Part shown: in pieces, positions 20,540 through 29,229 of the stretch
Numbering within the stretch: the first letter of the stretch is position 1
How the letters are laid out: each line of letters begins with the position of its first letter
The notes under the pieces: model-generated
Database searches by the model: none
What the model saw: the letters and a program-made list of their open reading frames with translations, nothing else
What the model was told of the DNA's origin: nothing
DNA from: Macrosoma leucophasiata
Lineage: Eukaryota > Arthropoda > Insecta > Lepidoptera > Hedylidae
Reading direction: 5' to 3'
Assembly (NCBI GenBank): GCA_036365455.1
Contig: JAWQUS010000008.1
Location: forward strand, 23,729,501-23,793,500
Length of the DNA: 64,000 bases
Position numbers and translations under genes: made by a program

Positions 20540-21018
20540 GTGCCTACTACCTCAATAATTGTGCAAAAATTGCGTATCTATATCACAAATATGATTTTGA
20601 TAGGATAAGCAAAATATTCGCCAGTTATCTATTAATTAATTAGGTAACTATGTATGCAACTATGGCAGTCATATTTCCCGATCCCACACGAATCCCAAAA
20701 AGGGCTGTGCGTTGGTTTATTCATCGAGTTTACGAATCCAACCCAGCGACCGATGATATCTTTTGATTCGGTTAACGCAATTAACTGTGTGCGGCGTACC
20801 AACTAGCTGTCAGTCTTCGTGTGCAATCCAACCCACACGTCCCGCATTAGCGTATTTATTCCAAAATGAAAACGGATCATATGCAGTATTGATTATAATC
20901 AGCTTTATGTACTGTTAATGAGTTAATTCAAACGGCGTTCCGCAGGGTTGGGAGTGAGGCATGGTTGGATCATAAGCTGTTTTTGTGTTTTATATATGTA
21001 TATGTCAAGCTTCTTCTA
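20540..21018. other. No gene recognised
   Basis: Nothing supported. The words 'aatccaacccagcg' (20737) and 'caatccaacccacacgtccc' (20824) form a weak internal repeat. Confidence 0.45.
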
Positions 21019-21476
21019 CAGTCGGTACGCAGCAAGCAATTTTGCACATCGAGTTTGAAACAGACAAATCGGCTAGTTTCTACAGCGTAGAGTGTTATCT
21101 CTTTTGCACACTGTCTTCGTAAGTACTGATAGCGCGATGTTGGTTAAAATTTGATCAAGATGGTCAAACGTTAGAAAAACGTTACAGTTCTTTATTTTTT
21201 AAATTATTATTAAAAAAGAGCAAAATAAAAAAGCCCTTCTCCATCGAAGCTTAACCAACCTAAGGGCACCCATGGCAGGGCAGAAGAAGCCGCAGCAGAG
21301 GGGGCTAACCCCGGTGCTGCTTCCGTGCCGCGAGCTTCGCACACGCTACGATCTACTGACCGAAACGTTACAGTGGTAGTGTGCGGAAAATATAACGCTC
21401 TACAGAACCGAAATTAGCCAATGTCTCTTTCCTAAAGTCGTAAATTTTACAAAAATTTTTTTTTTAGAAAGTTGAA
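21019..21476. mobile_element. GCACATCGAG MITE (TA-target) with nested insertion
   Basis: Left part 21019-21187 ('attttgcacatcgagtttga', 'gtagagtgttatctcttttg') matches the intact 253-bp copy at 26006-26258. The right part resumes at about 21374 ('gtagtgtgcgg', 'ataacgctctacagaaccga'). A 175-bp foreign piece (21188-21362) lies between. The right terminus is degraded. Confidence 0.75.
21188..21362 (-). mobile_element. Short retroinsert in MITE, 11-bp TSD
   Basis: The piece is flanked by AAACGTTACAG (21177-21187 and 21363-21373). On the minus strand it is GC-rich ('ggcacggaagcagcaccggg', 'ctgctgcggcttcttctgcc') and ends in 'aagggcttttttattttgct' plus an AT tail. It looks like a 5'-truncated non-LTR element of unidentified family. 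Confidence 0.7.
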
Positions 21477-21808
21477 CGTTATGATATATGATTTAGACTT
21501 CATAATTTAATGTGTATGAAATCCACCTGTGAAGAAAAATATGGACATCTCGCAACTCATGGCAACTCGCAGTGACCGAAGCATTGATTTATGCAACTAA
21601 ACAGCCGCTTCGAAACGCGTTCAAATGACGCGCGTTTGCAGGCCTATAAGGTCTCTTGGAGGTAGGCACGTAGTGCTACGATTAAATCATCGCATCACTT
21701 CCCTGGTCTTTCGGCTGAAGTGACTATTATAACCTACCCAAACACGCCTACAATAGGATTGTGCATATCAGTCAATATGCTATAAGCGCCACTGTTTTCT
21801 TGTTCGGG

Positions 21809-22030
21809 ACTGTAACACAGTACAAATATGTACAGTATGGAAACTACGTACAAAATGTGAGAAACGGCACACATACACAAACATGCGCACGAGTAGCGTG
21901 CGTCTCACTACTGCAGTACTGCGAGAACCGCTTAGGGGCCTCGTCGATGCGCATCTTTGTGTGATTGTGCCGTTTCAACGTTTTGTACGTAGTTTCCATA
22001 CTGTTCATATTTGTACTGTGACTGTAAGTT
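21809..22030. mobile_element. Foldback MITE (CAGTACAAATATG)
   Basis: The left arm 'cacagtacaaatatgtacag', 'atggaaactacgtacaaaat', 'gaaacggcacac' is mirrored at 21960-22020 ('gtgccgtttcaacgttttgt', 'acgtagtttccatactgttc', 'atatttgtactgtg'). Arms are about 65 bp and the spacer is GC-richer ('gcgcacgagtagcgtgcgtc'). Confidence 0.8.
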
Positions 22031-22472
22031 AGCGATAATGTTTATAATTATATGTATACCAAATCTGTTGGTAGAATAAAAATCTACTGACAATTTTCTA
22101 GATTATTTTTCTAGTTTATTACTGACAGACTATGTTTAACTACATCTCTAAAAACTATTTTACACAGACAAGAACATAATTAACAGCTCAGATACAGATC
22201 ACTAATAAAGATTAAGTCCACATAAAATACACGATACCTACTTTAAACACATCAAAGGAGTTATAGGCCAAATGTGGCTGCGGCGTAGAAGTCACATGTG
22301 GTTACATGTAGCAAGAACACACACATGGTGAACAAAGACTGTTTCTATTATAAGTCTATAGGACACTATACGGTATGAGTAAATCGCACATTATTACGTA
22401 AGTAGGTACCTACTTTTCTATATCAACTATTCGAAGGTTAATATATCTTTTTTTTTGTTTAATGTATTGATG
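22031..22472. other. No gene recognised
   Basis: AT-rich DNA with no supported feature. Confidence 0.5.
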
Positions 22473-22480
22473 GTGGACAA

Positions 22481-22741
22481 CATAGAGCAACACGGAGGGG
22501 AGTAGCCACATGCAGGCTTTCCCCTCTGTCAAAGTACAAGACCAAATGATCTAACGCCTGTCGCCTCTAGATGTTTACAAGTCAAGGTGTGAGTTTCGTA
22601 GTAATAGACGATTTTTGTAGTGTGCGTGAGCGTCGCACGCATTTCCCCCCGCAAAAAATTACAGACTATTTTGCATCGGTAATACACGCTATGGCTAGGC
22701 CCCTGCAGTCCGCCGCGACCGGTGGACCGCGTTGCTCTATG
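22481..22741. mobile_element. GAGCAAC MITE with 8-bp TSD
   Basis: 'catagagcaacacggagggg' to 'gcgttgctctatg', flanked by GTGGACAA at 22473-22480 and 22742-22749. The 8-bp duplication supports hAT membership for this family. It is orientation-reversed relative to 20262-20539 and related internally to 48784-51125. It sits at the start of a GTGGTAG repeat. Confidence 0.88.
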
Positions 22742-22989
22742 GTGGACAAGCATGCAGTTCACATTGATGTTAAGTGATGACTGCAGCCTATAGACCACAC
22801 AATGACAGGTGAAAAGCGCAGATGCGTTGCCACACCTGAGGCCTATGGTGTTATGCCTCTGTGCCGGAAATGACATTACCACCTGACCGGAACACGATAG
22901 TGCTGAACACTACCATTTAGCGGCAAGTTTATTATATAATGCAGTGGTGCCTACGCCCGCGAGCTCCGTCACTGCAGCTCTACCACCAG
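22742..22989 (-). repeat. GTGGTAG repeat, subfamily A
   Basis: 'acaagcatgcagttcacatt' to 'cagctctaccaccag'. Small internal deletion at 'tatagaccacacaatgac'. The A-tail end was cut by the adjacent MITE. Confidence 0.82.
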
Positions 22990-23150
22990 AAAAACTGCAG
23001 CCTATCGATATCTGCACAAAAACCGTAGACCAAAATACAAAAGTTGCTATCATGCGGCCTAAGTTGTTTTGTCGTCTTTGAACCTTAATACGGAGTCATA
23101 CATTACCATCTAACTAGTACAAACGACTTCTCTTTTACCCACAACAGTGT
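22990..23150 (-). repeat. GTGGTAG repeat, old subfamily B fragment
   Basis: Only 'ctgcagcctatcgatatctg...gtagaccaaaatacaa' and 'ggagtcatacattaccatct' remain recognisable. Confidence 0.5.
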
Positions 23151-23164
23151 TGTCCGTCATTAGG

Positions 23165-23462
23165 GGAAAATGGGCCATAATAGCCACGCAAGCAAAATTC
23201 TGCGATAAAACTACCGCCAGTGCAGTCGCCAATCTGCTTGCGTGGCTTCGCCCGCGTGGATGTCGTTTTATAATTAACTAAGTATGTTCTTTCTCAAAGT
23301 CAACTCCATCTCTGTACCAAATTTCATTAAAATCGGTTCGGTCGTTTGGACGTGAAAAGGTAACAGACAGACAGATAGAGTTACTTTCGCATTAATAATA
23401 CAAGCCGTGCCCGCGACTTCGCCCGCGTGAGAATTTATGATTGTTCAGTACCTACCTTCAGT
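23165..23462. repeat. CTAGTGG-family and AGCTAGT-type fragments
   Basis: 'ctgcgataaaactaccgcca' to 'cgccaatctgc' belongs to the CTAGTGG family. 'gcgtggcttcgcccgcgtgg' to 'caataataca' and 'cccgcgacttcgcccgcgtg' (23410) belong to the AGCTAGT-type repeats, with a short CAGA run at 23363-23373. Confidence 0.5.
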
Positions 23463-23464
23463 AG

Positions 23465-23632
23465 TGTACGGCCCTGTAATTTCCGGCACAGAGACATAAC
23501 ACCTTAGGCCTCAGGAGTGGTAACGCATCTGCATTTTGACCATGGTCTTTGTGTTAGTGTCTATAGGCTACAGTCATCACTCAACATCAATGTGAGCTGC
23601 ATGCTTGTTTACCGCGTCATTAGATAAAAAAA
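23465..23632 (+). repeat. GTGGTAG repeat, subfamily A, 3' half
   Basis: Starts at 'gtacggccctgtaatttccg' and runs to an A-rich end after 'gcttgtttaccgcgtcatta'. 5' truncation is what one expects of a retroposed copy. Confidence 0.82.
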
Positions 23633-24004
23633 TTGTAAAATTTTATATCCTTCTCTAAATTGAATAAATTTGTTAAAGTTAGAGCAGGATGTAAAATTTT
23701 AAACTAACAATAATTTTAACAAATATATTAATGCAACTGAACCTTAGAGAAAACTAGTTATTTGATATTTATACAGTTGTAATGTAACGTAGAGCGGTAT
23801 CATTGTTCAAACAGGTTAGCGGCATCAATGGACATAATAATCGATCACAAAAACCAGCCACTAGATCCAATCCTACCCATAAACGAGACAAAAAACGAGG
23901 ATATACTCGTAAGTACGCGAACTGATTGCGTAATACATAAAGATTTTTTTCACTCGGGTGCATACAACGGAAGCTCTCAAGATATATTTTTATTTTGATG
24001 TCAT
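23633..24004. other. No gene recognised
   Basis: AT-rich DNA with nothing supported. Confidence 0.5.
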
Positions 24005-24748
24005 AAAGTGGCAAACAAGCATACAGTTCAAATTGATGGAAAGTTAATACTGTAGCTTCTGTATGTATAATACTGCTGTCATTGGTGGGCTGGGAGCCTT
24101 CAAACTTGGTCCGCTTGACTCCCAACAAAAACGCGCCGTTCGTATTGTTAACGATCCAGGACATACTGATAGGCTCGAACATCTAAGCCTGCGCAGAGAC
24201 ATTGGGAGTCTGTATGCGTGTTGTACCGTCTCTACAATGGTGAGTGCTCTGCTGAACTGTTCGACATGGTGCCACCGTCTCTATTCCTACACCGTACTAC
24301 CCGCCGAAGAGACAAGTTCCACCCTCACCGACTGGACACCTGACAGTGCTCAACGGTGCGGTTTTCTGCCCAGAACGTGTAAATTGTGGAACGAGTTCTT
24401 CAAGAATAGCGTCAAAAGAGTCCTTCAGGGCTGGCAGCGCGTTGGCAACTCCCCTTGTGTTGCAAATGTTTAGCGACGGTGACCACTTTCCACCAGGTGG
24501 CCCGTTTGCTTGTCTGTCAACCTTCAGTCATAAAAAAGGCCTATCTAAACATATACATAAAAACCCGCGATATTAAAATAGCTACTCCGGAGTTCTACGT
24601 TGTTACGTTGTTATACCTCTATGCCAGAAATTACATATCCGTAGCACGTGACCGAAACACAATAGTGCTAAATCATCGTTTGGCGGCAAGTACATTAGAT
24701 AATGCGGTGGTGCCCGCAAGCTCCGTCACTGGAGCTCTACCACTAGGA
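24005..24748 (-). repeat. GTGGTAG repeat split by a CR1 LINE
   Basis: The tail side is 24005-24060 ('agtggcaaacaagcatacag'). The rest resumes near 24545 and is clear from 24596 ('gttgttatacctctatgcca') to 'ggagctctaccactagga'. The intervening 24061-24538 is a CR1/Zenon 3' end in the opposite orientation. Confidence 0.7.
24061..24538 (+). mobile_element. CR1/Zenon-type LINE, 3' end
   Basis: The frame 24063-24473 reads LGPLDSQQKRAVRIVNDPGH, RLEHLSLRRDIGSLY, then (after a small indel) GFLPRTCKLWNEFFKNSVKR and VLQGWQRVGNSP. This matches the C-terminal tail of lepidopteran CR1-like reverse transcriptases ('LDxxQxRAVRIV', 'LWNELP', 'F...VKR.L'). The 3' UTR 'gaccactttccaccaggtgg' and end 'cataaaaaa' are typical. 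About 160 codons survive; the catalytic RT core is absent. Confidence 0.9.
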
Positions 24749-24771
24749 ACTGTAAATGCAACATGTTACTC

Positions 24772-25002
24772 TTTTTTTTTTTTTTTTTTTTTTTTATACG
24801 CTTACACTCACAGCTCCACATTAGGTATTATATAAACCAGTGTCGTAGATGCCGTTGTACACACACAACACATACACAAACACCCAGACCCGAAACAAAT
24901 ATTTGTAGGCCATACAAATATTTGTTCCGGTGCGGGGATCGAACCCGCGACCCTTCGAATCAAACGGTGGTTTCGCACCGCTGGACTAACCGAGTCGTCG
25001 CT
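24772..25002 (-). mobile_element. tRNA-derived SINE type 2
   Basis: On the minus strand the head has A box 'ttagtccagcggtgcg' and B box 'gggttcgatccccgcac' (plus 24935-24990). It is followed by 'caaatatttgtatggcctac', 'gggtctgggtgtttgtgtat' and 'tgtgagtgtaagcgtat'. A 24-nt T-run ends the element on the plus strand left side. The second copy is 62160-62375 and a 5'-less remnant is near 44175-44225. Confidence 0.82.
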
Positions 25003-25168
25003 CCTATTGTTCAGAGCGTGGTATTATTGTAACCCTACCATTAAATAAAAAAAGCAAATATGTTTTAGATTACCATGCTCAATAAAACAAACAAACTCTA
25101 TAGCTGTACGATATGTATTTTTTTTTTCAATTTAAACAAGCAAAGCTTTACCAGTTTTAAAAAATTAT

Positions 25169-25302
25169 GGCCGAATACTCAAACGTCACTCAATTTTAAG
25201 CAACACTCAAATGTGCGCTATCTCTATCGTTTGAACGTGTTTTATAAAGATCGAAGACTTTTAAGTCCCACTTAGATTTAAGTGACGTTTGAGTATTTGG
25301 CC
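25169..25302. mobile_element. GGCCGTA palindromic MITE
   Basis: Inverted termini 'ggccgaatactcaaacgtca' and 'tgacgtttgagtatttggcc' (one mismatch in 20) bound 134 bp. The centre has 'cgctatctctatcgtttgaa'. A truncated copy is at 868-990. Confidence 0.85.
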
Positions 25303-25689
25303 GTCAGGCTTTTTATTTATACTAGTGATCGCCCAGTGGTCAAAATTTGACCGCAATACATAGATATGCATGAAATATTAGTCATATTTTTAATAGTCAT
25401 AGTTTGAATTCTATAACGAACCTCTACGGCAGAGGTTTCCAACCGGTGTTTCCAAGTGTGCCGCAAATTGCAATCAAGGGTAGTTTGTCCACGTGCCAAT
25501 GTACAGCCTCCAAAGACTTTTAGGTTAGAACTTAGATGTTTTTGTCGAACGCGCCCATTATTAGTAAGCCTCTATTCTCTGGCATACAATTAGGAGGTAT
25601 ACCGTAAGGAACCCTCCAAATTGTGAAATTATGATAAAATAAAAAGTGTGCCGGTGAAACGAAAAGATTGAAAAAGATTTAATTGATTT
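25303..25689. other. No gene recognised; possible hAT end
   Basis: At 25433 'cagaggtttccaaccggtgt' followed by 'aagtgtgccgcaaattgc' resembles a hAT terminus, and 'aagtgtgccggtgaaacg' (25644) may be the other end, but no TSD is seen. Confidence 0.35.
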
Positions 25690-25973
25690 ACTGGTGGTAG
25701 AGCTCCAGTGACGGAGCTCGCGGGCGTAGGCACCACCGCATTACCTAATATACTTGCCGCTAAATGGTAGTGTTCAGCACTATCGTGTTCCGGTCAGGTG
25801 GTAATGTACGGCCCTGTAATTTCCGGCACAGACGCATAACAACTTAGGCCTCAGGAATGGTAACGCATCTGGATTTTGATCTCGGTCTTTGTGTGGGTGT
25901 CTATAGGCTGCAGTCATCACTTAACATCAATGAGAACTGCATGCTTGTTTGTCACTTCCATAACATAAAAAAA
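25690..25973 (+). repeat. GTGGTAG repeat, subfamily A, full length
   Basis: The best plus-strand copy, 284 bp from 'actggtggtagagctccagt' to 'cttccataacataaaaaaa'. The 5' GAGCTCC/GGAGCTC hairpin is intact. No TSD is obvious. Confidence 0.88.
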
Positions 25974-26005
25974 CCGTTGTACCATACACAGCACATGTTC
26001 TCGTA

Positions 26006-26258
26006 CAGTACTTATCAAGAAATAATGCACATCGAGCCTATGAAAGTGACAATCGGCTAGTTTCGAGTTCGTAGAGCGTTATCTCTGTTGCACACTGCCT
26101 ACGTAAGCACTGACAGCCCGGTATTGGTCAAAACTTGATAAAAATGGTGGACAAACGTCAAATAGGTACGGTGCGAAAGAGATAACGCTCTACAGGCCCG
26201 AAATAAGTCAAAGTCTCCTTCCTAAGCTCGATGTGCAATTTTTTATTGTTGAGCACTG
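26006..26258. mobile_element. GCACATCGAG MITE, complete, TA target
   Basis: 253 bp with about 90-bp inverted halves: left 'cagtacttatcaagaaataa', 'tgcacatcgagcc', 'gtagagcgttatctctgttg'; right mirrored to 'attgttgagcactg'. Flanked by TA on both sides (26004-26005, 26259-26260), as for Tc1/mariner derivatives. No coding capacity. Other copies are 21019-21476 and 57090-57261. Confidence 0.88.
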
Positions 26259-26339
26259 TAATTATTTTTGTGTTTGACATTTTGGCATTAACAATGTGAA
26301 CGTAATAGCATTATTATGGAAAAAAATAAACTTTCTGCG

Positions 26340-26489
26340 CTTCTCCTACAAATCTCGGGAACGGCTGGACCGATTTTGACGGGACTTTCACTAGCAGATT
26401 GTTTATGTAATAAAAAATAACGACTTCGTCTGGATAGATACTGAACAATCATTAATTCTCACGCGGACGAAGTCGCGGGCACAGCTAGT
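26340..26489 (+). repeat. AGCTAGT repeat
   Basis: 'aatctcgggaacggctggac', 'gattttgacgggactttcac', to 'gaagtcgcgggcacagctag' with final T at 26489. Same family as 15931-16254. Confidence 0.7.
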
Positions 26490-26639
26490 ATGTATATGTA
26501 AGTATAAATGTGCCAAATTTCATGGGTAAAAAGTATAGTGAAAAAGGTAGGCTCCTCCGTCCGCGCAATTTTCGTAAAGACGGGGTTACAAATTTTTGCT
26601 GCACGTACCTATTAATATCATTTAGCTAATTTAACTTTC

Positions 26640-26905
26640 GTATGGCGTAGTTTAAGTGGGCATCGGGACGTGGCGACCCCACCGCCCACTAGTGGAATTT
26701 TCTTCAACTGGAAGAGCATTCTTCCACTAGTGCAGTCAGTCAACCGAACAATGGCGGTCAAACCATTCCAATGGGTAATTGCAATAAAGCAAGATGGGCA
26801 GCAGCGTCCTACGATAAAACTACCGCCACTGCGATCGCTATTCCGCATGCCAAGGGTGGCGATTAAGGCTAATCCCCCTCCCTTATGGGGAGGCTTTGGT
26901 CCTTA
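26640..26905 (-). repeat. CTAGTGG-family repeat, best copy
   Basis: On the minus strand: 'accaaagcctccccataagg', 'ggcatgcggaatagcgatcg', 'ggcggtagttttatcgtagg', 'ccattgttcggttgactgac', 'tgcactagtggaagaatgct', 'gggcggtggggtcgcc'. The central CACTAGTGG...CCACTAGTG region is a foldback. Other copies or parts lie at 755-830, 7618-7710, 10400-10570, 60010-60290, 61262-61350 and 61818-61930. Confidence 0.65.
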
Positions 26906-26919
26906 TGTATATATCTTTT

Positions 26920-27090
26920 TTTTTATGTAATGGTTGTGGCAAACAGGCGCGCAGTTTACATTGATGTTAAGTGATGACTGCAGCCTACAGCCACCCACAC
27001 AAAGACCAAAGGTCAAAATGCAGATGCATTATCACTCCTGAGGCCTAAGGTGTTAGGTATGCCTCTGTGCCGGAAATTACAGGGTCGTAA
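26920..27090 (-). repeat. GTGGTAG repeat, subfamily A, 3' half
   Basis: A T-rich end (tail complement), then 'gtggcaaacaggcgcgcagt' to 'gccggaaattacagggtcgt'. 5'-truncated. Confidence 0.8.
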
Positions 27091-27969
27091 AATTTATCGG
27101 CCGATTAGATGAACTCTCGTAAACTTAACTTTTTCCTTTTTTCAAGACATGAAATAAACAAAATCTAACTACCTAATATAGACAGTGAGGTGCTGTCCAA
27201 CGGCTGTTCATCTCAATGTTAAGTGAATAAATTAGATTGTGACGAACAAGTTTTTCTTTTTCTTCATATCTAGTTCATATAAGGCGGAAATCGAAAAGTT
27301 TTATGATATTTTAACTAAGTATTTTATTCCAATTGTGTGTCTCTTTAGAAAAGGTATCTATAGAGATCTATTCAATTCTATTCGAAATAAAAATTATGAC
27401 TTTCTTGCTCTTTCAATTACATTAGTTAAATTACTCTACTGAAGTCTGTACTGTGATCAACTGTCAAATAAATAAAAAAATATCCATAATTTTAAGTATT
27501 TTTTTAATTTAAAAGATAGTATAATTTTCAAGCGTCTCTACATTTTTCCACTGATAAAATAATTTTATCCAAAAAACATTTTGGGCAGCACATTTGAATT
27601 ATATTTATCGTATGTTATTGAAGTAAATTGTATGTTATTTATTTGTCTAATTCTCTTAAACAATCACTTAGTTTTCATGGTAACTTAATTTATTCGTCAA
27701 TGTAAAGCACGTAACAAAACAAAACCTAACTACCCAATAGCTCTACATTTCAAAGTCAATAGTTAAATTTCTCTATCTAGGTAAGTATAGGTAAGTTAGA
27801 GTAACTTTCACAAAGACAAAAAAAGTCAAGCAACTTTTTTATGTACCTACCTACAAATTTTTTTTGCAATTAACTTACCTATTTTCACTTAATCAACTTC
27901 TAGGGTTTCATTGATAAGGAATAAGTTTGTCCGTCAGGTTAAAGCTCATGAAACGAATAACAATGTATT
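27091..27969. other. No gene recognised
   Basis: AT-rich. A 67-codon frame at 27239-27442 has no recognisable domain and starts in a T-run. Confidence 0.5.
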
Positions 27970-28513
27970 AAAAATCCGGCCGTTCCGTAGTTACAGAGTA
28001 AGAGATGTAACGAAAAAAAAAATATATTCAATGGCAAGTCCATTGAAAAAATATTTTTTTTCAAAATTTTCAAGTAAAATACATTTTGGTCGACTATAAC
28101 TCGCAAACTTGCAAGGCCAACTTTCGTGTGATAGTTTTCCTTCTAATTTTGTTTTATGTAGCTACTATTGCCGTAACGTTTGAATTTCTAACAACAACCG
28201 TTTAGTCTGTAGGGGGGGGACACACACTTGAGTCTAACGAAAATTTGCACTTTAAAGCTTAATAAGTCACGAACAGTTAACTAAATCGAAAAATGATGTT
28301 CACACACCCATAAAAGACCAATCTAACCATAACCCACACTATATGAAAATCGAAAATAAAAAAAAATATCCGCGCTTTACTAATAGGGGAGGTTACCCTA
28401 AAAGTTTTTTTTTCACGTTTTTATTCTACCACTATGTCGGCGTGATTAAGGTGTATACTTGTGCCAAATTTCAAGTCTCTAGTACTAATAGTTTTTGCGC
28501 TAAACCGCGGAAG

Positions 28514-28560
<47 letters not shown>

Positions 28561-28615
28561 GGACATGGCGAAACTATAAGGGTTCCTTGTTTACTACGGA
28601 ACCTTAAAAAGTAGT
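27970..28615 (+). repeat. GGTTCCGTAG-type repeat, copy 4
   Basis: 5' 'atccggccgttccgtagtta' to 3' 'tactacggaaccttaaaaag', so both GTTCCGTAG and its complement CTACGGAAC mark the two ends. The tail contains an 11-unit GACA microsatellite. Confidence 0.75.
28514..28561. repeat. (GACA)11 microsatellite
   Basis: Uninterrupted GACA units within the 3' region of GGTTCCGTAG-type copy 4. Shorter GACA or TCTG runs mark the other copies. Confidence 0.95.
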
Positions 28616-29229
28616 AAACTACTAAATAAGTTGCCTTACATTGTTAGTAGGTACTATTGTATCTAATAGCTCAACATTTCAATGTAAATAGTTATATGTC
28701 TTCATAGTGTTAAAATACCCAATAGATAAATAGATCCATATCCCTTTGATAAATGTATGTTTGACTTTTACGTAAGAAAAGAAATGTAGAGTAACTAATT
28801 TTTTTTTGTCAATTTTTTTTTCCAATGTGTTTTGTTTAATTTGCATTATTTTATTATTATAAATGTTTCCAGTAAACTTCTTATTTTAGCTTGCTTTTGT
28901 GATAATTAATTATGACGATTATTATGTAATTGATAACATATCTACCTACATGCTATTAAAGATGTTTTAGTAATCACTCAAAAATCGTGTCAAACAGTTT
29001 CAACAAAGTACAATTAGAAATGCTTGTTACTAAAGTATAAGGTATGGTACCTATATTATTATGATATTGTGAAATCAATTTTGAATAGGTAGGTAAAATT
29101 TTTATTATTTTGAATCATTCGCTAAGAGCGGTTAAAGCCAATTAAATGTGAAATAATTTAGTGAGTTAGGTAATTCTCAAACGTCAAAGGGCTCGCCTAA
29201 ATAATTATTTCGCTCAGCCAGTTTTTTTT
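28616..29229. other. No gene recognised
   Basis: AT-rich DNA with no supported feature. Confidence 0.5.

Noticed and set aside
25433..25690. hAT element starting 'cagaggtttccaacc'
   Set aside because: One plausible end but no matching second terminus and no 8-bp TSD.
28514..28561. CRISPR-like regular repeat
   Set aside because: It is a (GACA)n microsatellite without spacers.
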